From NCBI GenBank assembly GCA_015698045.1, contig BLAL01000018.1, positions 1,364,001 to 1,428,000 on the forward strand: a stretch of DNA of 64,000 nucleotides, written 5' to 3'. Below, one piece after another: positions 23,231 through 33,863 of the stretch. The notes below the pieces were generated by a model, which searched no databases, had not been told where the DNA came from, and saw only the letters and a program-made list of their open reading frames with translations. The first letter of the stretch is position 1. Each line of letters starts with the position of its first letter. This stretch comes from Rhizophagus clarus. Taxonomy: Eukaryota > Glomeromycota > Glomeromycetes > Glomerales > Glomeraceae. Position numbers and translations under genes: made by a program.

Positions 23231-23899
23231 ATGTCAAACCCTAGTTCTGCATCTAAATCGACATCTAAATCGACATCTAAATTGATATCTAAATCGACTG
23301 GCGTGGTGAAAATTCCACCAACAAACTTTACTAAAACGGAGTTTATAAATCTCCTAAAGCTTGCTGATATCAGAAAGATTATTCAGGAGATCGTCTATAA
23401 AATATTAGAAAATTATGAAAGCACTCCTCAAGAACAACCAGAAGTACAAGAAAAATATTTAGGTCCAATGGCTATGGATATTGATGTTGCTCGATTAGAA
23501 AATACTAAGAATCTTTTGGCTATAAATGGAATTGTAAATGGGGTAGATATTCAGTGTTTAGCAGATTCCTGTGCTAATGTTTCTTGGATCCAAGAAGAAG
23601 CAGTTCCAGAACTAAAACTAAAAGCCGATAAATCTATAAAGCATAGTATTACTGGTGCGTCAGGGTCAAGTGAAACACTTGGTATAGTAAAAAATGTATC
23701 GATAGAGCTTTTACCAGGATGTATTATTAAAGAAGACCTTGTAGTTCTGAAAGGATATAAGCATAGAGAAATTGGTTTAAGCCGAACATGTCTTAAAAGG
23801 TATAATTATGATATTCATGAATCTAGAAAGCATATCGCTCTTACTTGCAATAATAAAGACTATTTTATTCCCATAATTTCAGATGCAAATCGAACATAA
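23231..23899 (+). CDS. Retropepsin-like aspartic protease
   Basis: The frame is intact (222 aa). A serine/lysine repeat region (SKSTSKSTSK) leads into a helix and then a retropepsin-like fold: LAINGIVNGVDIQCLADSCANV, where ADSC occupies the place of the usual DTG(A), followed by SITGASGSSETLG and a late REIGLSRTCLKRY block like the ILG-x-x-x-L end motif of retropepsins. It follows Gag as in retroelements but with its own ATG, about 80 bp after the Gag stop. The unusual catalytic triad makes activity uncertain; it may be a Gag-maturation enzyme or an inactive relative. Confidence 0.65.
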   Translation: MSNPSSASKSTSKSTSKLISKSTGVVKIPPTNFTKTEFINLLKLADIRKIIQEIVYKILENYESTPQEQPEVQEKYLGPMAMDIDVARLENTKNLLAINGIVNGVDIQCLADSCANVSWIQEEAVPELKLKADKSIKHSITGASGSSETLGIVKNVSIELLPGCIIKEDLVVLKGYKHREIGLSRTCLKRYNYDIHESRKHIALTCNNKDYFIPIISDANRT

Positions 23900-23931
23900 A
23901 AAAATATAAAATTAGATCCATTTAACATATT

Positions 23932-24510
23932 CTAAGGGTAATCTGGATCTTCATCAAAATCACTTAAATCTTCCGAATACTCTGATTGCCAGTTTGCAGG
24001 ATCGTCTGGATCTTCATCTCCCCAGTAATCTGGTTGCCAAATTGGTTCTTCAAACCGTATTGGGATTTCATAAGGGTCTAATCCATTAGCTAGTATTTGA
24101 ATATTATCAAGTATACGATTTTTTTCTTTTCCATTTTTCTTATATGCAAATCCACCTTGTAATAAAATTTTTTCTATCTCTACTTGATATGCAAAGGCTT
24201 TTTCTTTTTTATCGGCCAAATCCATATATTTTTTGTATAGAGAATCTTTAAGAGCTCTATTTGTACCTGAACATTTAGTATAAGCATAATCTAATTCTTT
24301 ACCACTATTCTTATAATCTTCTACAGCTTTCCAGTAATCTTCCTCTGCAAGCTGATCAAGATGATATATGATGTTATGAGCAATTTCATGTATCTGAAAT
24401 ATATCTGTTCTCTTGAATGAAGTATTAACAATGTGGCTGGTTAAAGTATTTAGCCAATTTTCTACCCATTTTGGGGATACATCTAAGAATGTAGCAATGT
24501 CAGTATACAT
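23932..24510 (-). CDS. Acidic protein of the element, unknown function
   Basis: 192 residues with an intact frame in this copy. The N-terminal half is helical (MYTDIATFLDVSPKWVENWL, then HEIAHNIIYHLDQLAEEDYW). The last 50 residues are strongly acidic (PDYWGDEDPDDPAN, LSDFDEDPDYP). HEIAH resembles a HExxH metalloprotease core by chance or otherwise, but copy 2 reads HKIAR there, so I do not propose a peptidase. Convergent with the protease gene. No family recognised. Confidence 0.6.
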   Translation of the reverse strand: MYTDIATFLDVSPKWVENWLNTLTSHIVNTSFKRTDIFQIHEIAHNIIYHLDQLAEEDYWKAVEDYKNSGKELDYAYTKCSGTNRALKDSLYKKYMDLADKKEKAFAYQVEIEKILLQGGFAYKKNGKEKNRILDNIQILANGLDPYEIPIRFEEPIWQPDYWGDEDPDDPANWQSEYSEDLSDFDEDPDYP

Positions 24511-24564
24511 TTTTTAGTATATAATAGATATGTTTAATTTTAAATATTTATTATATGATTTACT

Positions 24565-26136
24565 AGGACCCAGAAATATATATATAAGGGTCAGGTGGCG
24601 AAAATTTTTTTACTATGAGCTGTACGCAGAGACTTTTTATATGAGTAGTACGCATAATTGACACCTGATATTGAAAATCCTGCAAAAATACGCAAATAAA
24701 ATTTCAGACATTAAGTTATAAATTATTTTATTATGATTTCTATATTATTTATAAATAGAATTTATTCTAATTTACCATTTTTTCAATAATATTTTTCTAA
24801 AATTTCACTTTTTAACCCTTAGAAATTTCTTTCAATTAGTACTAAATATGTATTACAATGCGGTTAATGCATATGGGCCAATTTTTGGAATTAGACTTTT
24901 ACATTCAAAAAATTAATATTTTTATACAAATAAAAATTACCAGTTAAGTAAAACTAATAGATCTATAAAAAAAAATAAAATTAATTGTCATATGATTTTT
25001 ATTTTTTTAACATAATAATTTTAAAATTTAAAAAATCGAATTAAAATTGTTGTGACAAAACTGTGAATAACATCGCGAATATCTGCGCTAAGATGCTACA
25101 TTTATATTCATTCGAAAGAGGAAACCAAGATCTATCTAATGAATATAAAATCTTAACGATTGAATCACTGGTTGCCGAGTAAATGCGTAAAATAGATTTA
25201 TTTTTAATCTTTAACTTTGAACGTGAATATCTCCGCACCTAGTGATTCAATTTCAAAGATCTTTGTTCGTCACGATCGAGTAAGTTCTCATCTTTCAAAT
25301 GAATATAAAATTATAATATTAGCATACGTAGAAGCTGAAATATTCACGATTTTGTAACTTGAATTAAAGTCCGACATAAAAAATTTAAAATTATTATAAT
25401 AAGAGATTTTGAATTATTGTTACCTTATTTAAAAGACCTTTATTCGCTATTTAAGACTTTAAATTAAATAGTAAATCTATTAAAATAAATATTAAAAATT
25501 AAAAAATTAGAAATATAAAATTAGTTTATTTAAAGTTAAAAAAAAACTTTTAAAAGTCCTATTATATTTATAATTCACACTTTTATTTTATAAATATCTT
25601 ACAAAAAAAAAGAAAACTTAAGATAAAAACGAATAAAAAAATAATTTTTCATGTGTAGAAAATATTAATTTTTTTTTTTTACTTACTATTTAAAAATAAT
25701 CACTTTATATATTTATAAACTTTTTAACAAAAAAGTGATTAAAAAGTGATTGAAAAAAGAAGTAGTTATTCTTGTTTTTAAAAATTTTTTTTATAAATTC
25801 GAATCATCTGAACATTGTAACGCAAAAATTAATTGAGGTTTGTTTAACATAATTTTTGTTAAATAGTTAAATTTTTATGAAAATCCTAATTTTAGCTAAT
25901 TCCACGGATTGCGGATATCGGTACAGTAAATATATTATATATATAAGATTAGCCCAAAAATACGCAACCTAATTTTTTACATATAAAAATTTTGATAAAA
26001 AATACGCAATCTTGATGCCTAACTATGGATGAAAAATTCTTAAATTGTACGCAAATCAAAACTTTACTTCGTCTAATTCCACTATGATGGCGACGCATCT
26101 GTGTACCCTACCCCTGTATGTATATTTCTGGGTCCT
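24565..26136. mobile_element. hAT-like non-autonomous element with 8-bp target duplication
   Basis: A 1572-bp insertion with inverted ends AGGACCCAGAAATATA. It is flanked by a perfect 8-bp duplication GATTTACT (24557-24564 and 26137-26144). Copy 2 keeps the empty site (ATAATTTACTTTATTA near 39907), which proves the boundaries. It holds no credible coding sequence. An 8-bp duplication suggests mobilisation by a hAT-type transposase (inference). A 232-bp relative lies at 44709-44940. Confidence 0.92.
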
Positions 26137-26201
26137 GATTTACTTCATTATACCCTTATCTTTAATTACAATTTTAGGATTTTTCGAAAAAAAAATATAA
26201 C

Positions 26202-27347
26202 CTATTTTGTATTATTATAAATGTGTACTAGATTGGTGACATCTTCTTGTAATCTATCAGCTGGTTCCCATGTAGATTCGTCTTCTGGATAGCGCTCCCA
26301 TTTGACTAAGTATTGGAGCTGACCCTTTCTAGTACGGTGGTTGAGAGTTTTCTCAGGTACATATCTTTCTGGCTGTCCACTTATGACCAAATCAGGTGGA
26401 GGCTTTTCATTGATAGGAATGACTTGCAATTCTTTTCTAGTATATGCACATCTAGATACTTCTAACCTACCATGTGGTCCATCAAGTAGATATGTAGGTG
26501 GTTGTTCAGGAGAAAGGATAAGCTTTTTAATTATACAAACTTTTGGATCCCATTTAATGTCTCCTGTTCTAAACTTACCATGTAATTTTTTTCCAAGTAC
26601 TGATATAGGTTCAAGAAGTTTGGTTCAAACTAGTGTCCCTTCTAGTAGTAACTCTGTATTTTTATCTATGTTAGGTGGATCTTCTGGGATTTTAGGTGGA
26701 TCTCTTTGCCACTTTTCATCTACTAATCTTACTATATCATGGAAATCTTCAGACCATTCTACTGATGTTTCACCAGTTTTTAGTTCCTGTGCTGTCATTC
26801 TTTTAAGAAGTGGTTCTTGTATAGTCTGAATTGCCCTTTCTGCATATGACTGCTGTTTGTGACGTCCAGATTCGCCAAATCTCATCATAACTCCAATGCT
26901 ATTAAGGAAAAAATCATGTATTTGTAAGTTAGTAAACTCTGAACCAGAATCCGTTTCTAGTCTATGAGTAGGTGGTTGGATACGACCACGTCCATATATT
27001 TTAATAAATGCTTTTATTACACTATTCGTAAACTTATTTTTAATAGGCTCAGCATCTACTCGTCTTCTAGATATTTCCACAACTACGAGAAAATAATGGT
27101 ATCCTTTAGGATCTATAGGCATTTCTGCTAAATCAGACTGCTGAGTAGCATTTTCTTTCCAAACGATTACTTTTGGACATTCAGATCTTTTTTCTTTAAG
27201 AGGTTTTCGATAGATGTTATAATGCTCTTGATTTTTAAGAAGACGTGCTGGTACCCCTGATAGGTTATAAAATTTGTAATACCTCTCTAAAGGGGTCATA
27301 TTGTTTAAAATTAAAGATTTACTTCTAGAATTCAAATTTGTGATCAT
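26202..27347 (-). pseudogene. Retroviral-type integrase with C-terminal chromodomain
   Basis: A DDE/rve-type integrase of 382 codons. The core begins near residue 60 (VIVWKENATQQSDLAEMPID with the first acidic position, HYFLVVVEISRRR), then HRLETDSGSEFTN carries the second Asp, and KQQSYAERAIQTIQ carries the Glu. A linker is followed by a chromodomain near the C-terminus (YLVKWERYPEDESTWEPADRL), which usually directs insertion to modified chromatin. TGA at 26622-26624 breaks the frame between catalytic core and chromodomain. The start codon overlaps the divergent zinc-ribbon ATG within the palindrome CATG (27345-27348). Confidence 0.88.
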
Positions 27348-28285
27348 GATAGAGATATATTGTGCAAAGTGTAAAAAAAGACAGAAACGTCTTCAGAAGT
27401 TCAGAATATGACTGATAAAGATCGATATCGAATTCATGGTGATTGTATTATTTGTGAGACGCATAAAAATACTCTTACTGGTGAAAATTGGGAGATTAAA
27501 ACACATAGTAAAAGAGAAATTCTAGATGCTAAGAGAAAGAGAAAGAAGACGGCTATGAATAAGAAGGCTAAGAAACTTGGTTTTATGATTTTGGATGCTA
27601 ATGAGAATGTTCAGACTTATATTAAGAGGTATTTAAGGGATGCAACGAAAGAGGGTTAATTACGATTTTTTTTCAGGTATATTTGTATCCTATTTGGAAT
27701 ATAAGTATTTGGTACGAACAGGTTACAATATGGGCAACTGGTATGAGGACTGATGCTATATATACCTAATATTTGGTCCAAAGAGCAGGATGTTTTCATT
27801 GTGCCAAACTCTGACCACTTTTCGTACCTGGAAAATAGTGAAATTGGCGTTCTGAAAGCTTTAGAAATGTAAAATCGATACTTTTAGATCGGGCTCTTCA
27901 GTCTGAGAAATTTTTCCAAAAAGTTTTATATTATAAGCGCTATATATAGGTATATATGTATATGATGTCTGGAGTTGGATAATATTTTTGGAAATTGTCT
28001 TCGTACCATCATACCAAACCATTATTGTGTATGATGTTGCCTTTATTTCATGATTTTGATGGTTATTTGATATGTTTTCTGGTATGAGAACTGGTACGAA
28101 GTTAGTACGAGGAGTATATATAGGAGGTCGTACCAAAAGATATGGTATTTATCTATAGTATTGTTAGAGACGCGCTGTAAAGGTGCTGGAAGGCTAACTG
28201 GATAGGAGATCTGGTATGAGATCCAAACGGAGTTGGGATGTATACTGGGGCTTTGACCAGGCGACTAGAGGTCAGCACCGATGAT
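27317..28285. repeat. Right terminal inverted repeat, copy 1
   Basis: Inverted partner of 18824-19795. The outer end reads inward as ATCATCGGTGCTGACC; directly outside is the target duplication GTAACG. Confidence 0.92.
27346..27659 (+). pseudogene. Zinc-ribbon protein, right-TIR copy
   Basis: Second copy of the CxxC/CxxC basic protein, in the right TIR. One base is missing in the codon 10-12 region (AAAAAAAGAC against AAAAAGAAGAC in the left copy), which shifts the frame. From 27408 on, the frame reads MTDKDRYRIHGDCIICETH without further stops to TAA 27657-27659. Start shares CATG with the integrase. Confidence 0.75.
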
Positions 28286-28291
28286 GTAACG

Positions 28292-28461
28292 AAGAATACA
28301 TTAATCCCATCAAAATCCAAAAAATTGGTCTCAGTGATTCGATTCATGCTATAACCATAAATGTAAATCATCAATCACATGACCTACAAACAATAGTAAA
28401 TAACAACAAAGAAAATCATATGACAGTCGATCCACTAACTGAAATTAAACATATTAATTAA
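28292..28461 (+). mobile_element. LINE ORF1 continuation after the insertion
   Basis: Removing 18824-28285 and one GTAACG lets the LINE frame run on without a shift: ...NTKSN joins EEYINPIKIQKIGLSD and continues to a TAA at 28459-28461. Beyond this point the LINE similarity is lost; the reverse-transcriptase part is missing from the window. Confidence 0.6.
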
Positions 28462-29092
28462 ATCTCATGCGGATATGAATTATCTAAATATAAATATCAT
28501 GATTAAATCAAAAAATAAAAAAAATCTTAGTTTGATTTCAGTTTCATTTCAATTAAAAACAATTGAAAATCATGTACATGTTTAATTGTTTTAAATATAA
28601 ATATCAATATATTATATTTAAATATAAAACAATTTATTATTAGCACATTCTATTGAATTTTAAATATTTCACATATATTTCTTAAAAAAATTAATTTTTT
28701 TTAATCAATTTAATTAAAAATAATTATATTCTGATTAAATATTTTGCGTACATTTCTTAAAAAAATCATAAAAAAAATCTTGTACATCGTACATGCAATT
28801 ACTAAATATCATCCCCTTGTGATAAATAAAAAATTACGCAACACAAATTCAACACAAATTCAACACAAATTTAACAAATTTAACAAAATTTGGCCAAAAT
28901 TAATAATTTTTTACCAGAATTATCAACACAAATTAAACACAAATTTCAGTCACGATTTATTCATGTCACACTCACGTTGTTAATAATTAAATAAATAAAT
29001 CTGCATTTTATTTATGATATGCAAAACATGATCATAAATTCTTTTAAGGATATAATTTTATTAAAATAAATCAAAACTCCTATATCAAGTGA
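28462..29092. other. A+T-rich spacer inside the nest
   Basis: No gene supported. A short run of ACACAAATTCA repeats occurs at 28848-28875. Confidence 0.5.
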
Positions 29093-31918
29093 CTAAAAAA
29101 TATATTTATTTACAAAATATTCATTTTGTTTATCAAATCGGGGTACTATGTGAATGATACTATGTATAGACTTTATAGCTACAAAGTTATATAATTCTAT
29201 CAATTTTAAGTGAGAACATCCATATAAATATGGATTCCTTTTAGATTTAAAATCATACCATTGAATTAATGTGAGATTTAGCAGTGGGTTTGTTAATACT
29301 TCTGCTAACAATAAGGCCTATAAATAATAAATATTTATTAATACTTTTATAATAAATTATTACATAAATTGGAAAAATACCTGTCCATAACAAAGTCCTT
29401 TGTCTGATATATAATCATTTGATTCTTCAGAATCCATTGAAATAGCTATGTCACTAAACCATACTTTATTATGATACCTGTTTGTGGCATGCATTATGGC
29501 ACCATTTTCTAGTATTACCAATCCATATATGTTTATTCAGATTTCACCAATAATTGTGAAACCATCAAGTAAATCTAGATATGAATCCAGATAACTTATA
29601 AATCTAGCAAAACCAGTCTGCATTTTATTGTCTACGAAATCTTTTTTTTTCATTAAAAAATGTATTTGCATTTTGTAAAGAGAATTCAAAGAGTCTTGCA
29701 GAAAATTTACAAGTGCAAGGTGTTTTTGCCAGTTTCACTGAATGTTGAGACATTCTAATAGATATTGCTTGATGTTTTATTTATTAATTTAATTTCCATC
29801 TTAAGTTATATAATAAATATATACAATAAATAAATTTTCAAATACTTACAGTTCGTAAAAGCTGAGGTTTGACATCTTTTTTATTGCTAATTCGGTAGGG
29901 TATTTTAACGAAATATTTGTGAAGACTTTCGTAAGTTTCTGTAGTATAGCCATTTATTGCACCATAAGATCATATTGAGTCAATAATATGATAAACCCAT
30001 GAATGCAATTTAGGTAACTTCAAATTGGAAGGAGAAACAAATTTAAAAGCCTTGACAAACATCCAGGCATATCTATGTATTGCATCCTAAAATTTAAATG
30101 TTAATTTAATTTATTTAATTTAAATTTTCAATTTTGCTAAAATTTTAATATATACATTAAATTTCTCCAAGTCACTTTCACTAAATTCTTCATATTTACT
30201 TAAAATATACATTTCATTCCAATATTCGTACAATTTTATAAGATCATCATTATTTACAAAATTATCTACTTCATTATTATTTTCATCATATAAATTATCA
30301 ATAACAAATATCATGACTTTCATCAAACTTCAATATTCACTAGCAGTTAATCTTGCAATTGACTGCAGTCCATTGGAAAAAATTTTAATGCCAGGAAAAT
30401 GTGAAATTGCTGCTAGATGGTGATCTACTTCTTCAACTAATTTATTACTATTAACATGTTGCAATTTTAAGATATCGCACGTGAAGATAATTTGATAACG
30501 AAATAATCCTAAATCTAAATGATGCATTCTGTCAGGAACAGTAGTTAAGTAGATATTTATATTCCTTGATAATATAAATATTTATAATTAATATATATAT
30601 ATGTTATTATAATTATTTCTACTTTTGCATACTTACGGTAAATCCCAAAAAAAATTATGTACAGATTCTATGCAAACAGATCTTTGTGTATCATTTTCAA
30701 AATGTTTACGCATTTCATTATGAGTTCATAGTATTATATCGTTAACTGATAAGTCTATATTTGCAAGATTTTCCCTTTTAACTAAACAGGAGTGACATGG
30801 AAGGTTTGAATTGGAGGATTTATAAACTAAACAAAAACTTGCAGCCTCTGGCCAATCTGCAATAATAGTTGAAACTCTAGGATAAAACCAGATATTTTCA
30901 TTATTTATAAAAAGGTCTATACCATCTTTTAATAAAATAATTGGTTCTAGTAAATGACGTAAAGATTTATGAAAGGTATCACGAACCAGATCTTTATTTG
31001 CAGCTTCTAAAATTGGTAAATATCCCAAAAGTTGCTTTGCATCCTGTTTATTACGATGCCATATTGGGATATTACCTAATGTAATATATATTGGATGCAA
31101 TTGACTTTTTCCTAATGTATCTGTAGTTGTTGCATCTAAATATAAAATAATTGATAATAATTTGGAACCAGTAGGTAAGGATTCTTGCGTAGTTTTCCAC
31201 TATTTTCCAGTGTTTTGTTCACTGTAAATACTTTCTCTATTATACTATAAAATAATATAAATAAATTAAAATAAATATTATTTAGATTATTGAATTAACT
31301 AATATTTACTATTTACCTCATAGTTTTGTAAGATAGTGCAAAATTTTGTGTTATGTTAGGAACAGTTAAGATATTTTTGATGCACTGTATTAAGTTTTGA
31401 TAATAAAGAAAATAATCTTTATCCTCATGTTTTGTTATAAGAACTTTACTAAATTCTAAATTAGAAAACTTCATATTATTCATAAATGCTCATCCCTGTA
31501 TGATATTTTTTGGTAATGGTGATTCTGTAAGATTTGAATGTTTATTAAAAAAACGTATTATTTCATTACCACCTTTATTGTTTATTTTATATTTCGCTAC
31601 TAATAACATTAGATCTTTATAAGCATCATTAGGAAATTCTGTGCAAGTTTTGGTATTGAGATTTTTGGGTTCTTCAAAAATTTCAGGCTCTTCAGATGAA
31701 TCTAATATATTTTCAAAGTTACTATTTTCAAGGCTCATCTCTGATATTGCACTTCCAATACTGTCAAATGACATATTTTGTACATCATTATCATCATCCA
31801 CCTAAAATTATAAACCAAATAAGTTAGTATAATTTGAGCTTTTTCTTAAGAGCTTTAAAAAGAATAATCTGAAATAACATAATTACTTCAACTTTATCAT
31901 TTTCATATTCACTACTTA

Positions 31919-33239
31919 CAGTTCACGACATAAATATCCAGAATTTTTGTTTTTATGCATAAAGGAGTGCTGTCACACCAGGTCATGTGCAATCAAAATA
32001 ATAACTAAAATGGAAATTTACCAGCCCCTTTTAAATATAAATATAAACACAAAAATTCTCATCTGATTGTTTATCAGAGGTAAAACAAATTCATGGCGCC
32101 CACTTCGGAATTAGAAATACAACAGTTAACCGTAAAGGAACTATGGGATAATAACATACGAAAACCTTCTGAAATAATTAAAATAACTGGTTTTCCCAAG
32201 TCTACAGTATATAATATTGTCAACCGTCTAAAAAAAACAGGAAGTGTTAAGCACTTACCCATTCCTGGCCGTCCTCTTATTCTTTCTCCCACAAAACGTC
32301 GATATCTTGGTCATCTTCTTAAAAATGATAATGCTACAACTTCAGCTCTAATGACCACAAAGCTGAATAATTTATATCCAAATCTTAATGTATCAACCCG
32401 AACTGTCTAACGTACGCTTAAAAATAAACTTAATTATATTGTTTGTAAGCCACGACCTGTTCCTTTTCTTAAGGCAAGTCATGTTGAAGCTCATCTTCAA
32501 TGGGCCTTAAACCACAACCACGATGGCTGGTCTCACACGATTTTTTTGGATGAAAGTACGTTTCAGACATTCCGTAATACTCAAATTGTGCGTTACAAAG
32601 CTGGCAATTTACATCCATCACATTCTATGGTAAAACATCCATACAAAGTGCATGTTTGGGATGCATTTTCCCGTCAAGGACCAATTGGAGTTGCACTTTT
32701 TACAGGAAAAATAAACTCTGCTAAATACCGTGAAATTCTTCAATTTCAATTACTTCCTAATGCTTATCATGCTGGTTATGGATGGAAATTTCAGCAAGAT
32801 AATGCGCCTACACACACTGCAAAGCTTACTCAACAATTTTTTGTGATTAATGATATTCCGGTTATTGATTGGCCGGCTAATTCACCTGACCTGAATCCTA
32901 TCGAGAATCTATGGGCGATTCTCAAAGGGAATGTAGAAAAAATGGTCAATAATTGGATTATGAAAAAAAAATCGCTTAGTGGAGATGATTTTCAGGGCAT
33001 AATTCAACAGGAATAGGATAACATCGATCAAAACGTTTTCTTTAATTTAGCAGATAGTATGTCAGATTGGATTAACATGGTCATAGAAAAAAATGGTTAC
33101 ACAATAAATTATTGATTTTTGACATATATTTATCTGCATATTTTAAACTATTAATGTAATAAATTTGAAGTAAAAAAATTAAAATTTATTATATGTTTAC
33201 ATATCGTGATAAAATTCTGGATATTTATGTCATGAACTG
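31919..33239 (+). mobile_element. Tc1/mariner element (1321 bp)
   Basis: The 29-bp terminal inverted repeats differ at one position (left CAGTTCACGACATAAATAT, right inward CAGTTCATGACATAAATAT). It is flanked by the TA duplication (31917-31918 and 33240-33241). Removing it restores an open frame in the Plavaka relic (reading SNLSSEYENDKVE across the join), so the boundaries are exact. Confidence 0.95.
32093..33115 (+). pseudogene. Tc1-type DD34E transposase with two nonsense mutations
   Basis: About 340 codons. The N-terminal part has a helix-turn-helix (PSEIIKITGFPKSTVYNIV) and a GRPLILSP linker (the GRP-type hook of the paired-like domain). The catalytic triad is in FLDEST, QQDNAPTH and NPIENLW, with 34 residues between the second Asp and the Glu. 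TAA at 32408-32410 (likely from CAA) and TAG at 33014-33016 break it; everything else is in one frame to TGA 33113-33115. Few differences between the TIRs and only two stops suggest a fairly young insertion. Confidence 0.92.
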
Positions 33240-33645
33240 TAGATTACTTCTTGTAACCATTTCACTGCTATATTTTTCACTATCATTATTATCATCATCT
33301 TCTTCTACTTCTACTTCTACATTTTTTAAGCATTTTTGGGCATGTTGAGTATATGCAAAGCGTTAACTGAATATTCGCATACAAAGGGGCATTTGAAACT
33401 CATGTTGCTAAATTAACATGTCAAATTTAATGAAAAGTATCAATTCACTATTCAATTTATATGAGATTTTGTATGCTAATAAAATTATATTTCATTGTAA
33501 AAATTTATGAATTAATTGAATGGATTACAATTGATTGAGTTATTTGAATAGATACGACTATGCAAATTTACACATTAATGAATGAAACTGGCTGTAAGAA
33601 TCTGGTAGCTAATATCACAGAATCATTCGCAAATTACGCATTATA

Positions 33646-33863
33646 GCAAAATTTAAAATATGCGAAACACTCAGCAATTTTGCTGCCAGGAACTTGCCAA
33701 GTTCGTGGACTGGCAAATCTAAAAATAAATGTAACAAGTCTATGATGTAACATATAAATATTGTTTATTATTTTGTTTACTATTTCAACTTGCCGGCAAC
33801 CTGCCAACCCGCAAACCTGATAGCAAAAGTGCTGAGTGTTTCGCATATTTTGAATTTGCTGTA
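33646..33863. mobile_element. Small inverted-repeat element (MITE-like)
   Basis: Ends form 38-bp imperfect inverted repeats (left AAATATGCGAAACACTCAGCA, right its reverse complement). The interior contains CTTGCC(A/G)AGTT-like words. The flanks carry a direct repeat of GGCTGTAAGAATCTGG (33592 and 33866), so the element may sit between two halves of an older duplication. Non-coding. Confidence 0.65.

Larger units (their letters stand above)
18824..28285. mobile_element. Long-TIR element with Gag, protease, ATPase and integrase (copy 1)
   Basis: A complete 9462-bp DNA element (about 7.9 kb without a later 1572-bp insertion and its duplicated 8 bp). Evidence: terminal inverted repeats of about 970 bp (18824-19795 and 27317-28285), a perfect 6-bp target duplication GTAACG (18818-18823 and 28286-28291), and the disrupted LINE frame resuming exactly across it. 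Contents in order: zinc-ribbon gene (minus, inside the TIR), packaging-type ATPase (minus), coiled-coil protein (plus), Gag-like (plus), retropepsin-like (plus), acidic protein (minus), integrase with chromodomain (minus), zinc-ribbon gene again (plus, inside the right TIR). The 6-bp duplication, integrase and ATPase are Polinton/Maverick traits. The Gag-Pro pair, and the lack of any visible DNA polymerase B or jelly-roll capsid gene, are not. Several genes carry stops, so this copy is not autonomous. Confidence 0.88.
29093..33403 (-). pseudogene. Plavaka-type transposase relic interrupted by Tc1
   Basis: A second, more decayed copy of the transposase family seen at 7254-10131, on the other strand. 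From the 5' end: a degenerate finger (MSFKCPFVCEYS, then FAYTQHAQKC in another frame), an acidic stretch split by the Tc1 element at 31919-33239, then SIGSAISEMSLENS, PIYITLGNIPIWHRNK, STIIADWPEAASF, RMHHLDLGLFRYQIIFT, and a last exon ending HIVPRF...NEYFVNKYIF. Introns lie near 30557-30645 (GTAAGT donor) and before 29332 and 31801. Unlike the first copy it has an intron in the FWDLP region. Many stops and frame changes; not functional. Confidence 0.8.

Noticed and set aside
23932..24510. HExxH metalloprotease in the acidic protein
   Set aside because: HEIAH is isolated and not kept in copy 2 (HKIAR), and no downstream zinc ligand is evident.
25041..25238. Gene inside the 1572-bp non-autonomous element
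   Set aside because: 65 codons without motif; the region is A+T-rich and contains internal repeats.
18824..28285. Reading the Gag-protease-integrase set as an LTR retrotransposon
   Set aside because: No LTRs, primer-binding site, reverse transcriptase or RNase H lie inside. The ends are inverted repeats, genes lie on both strands, and an ATPase gene is present.
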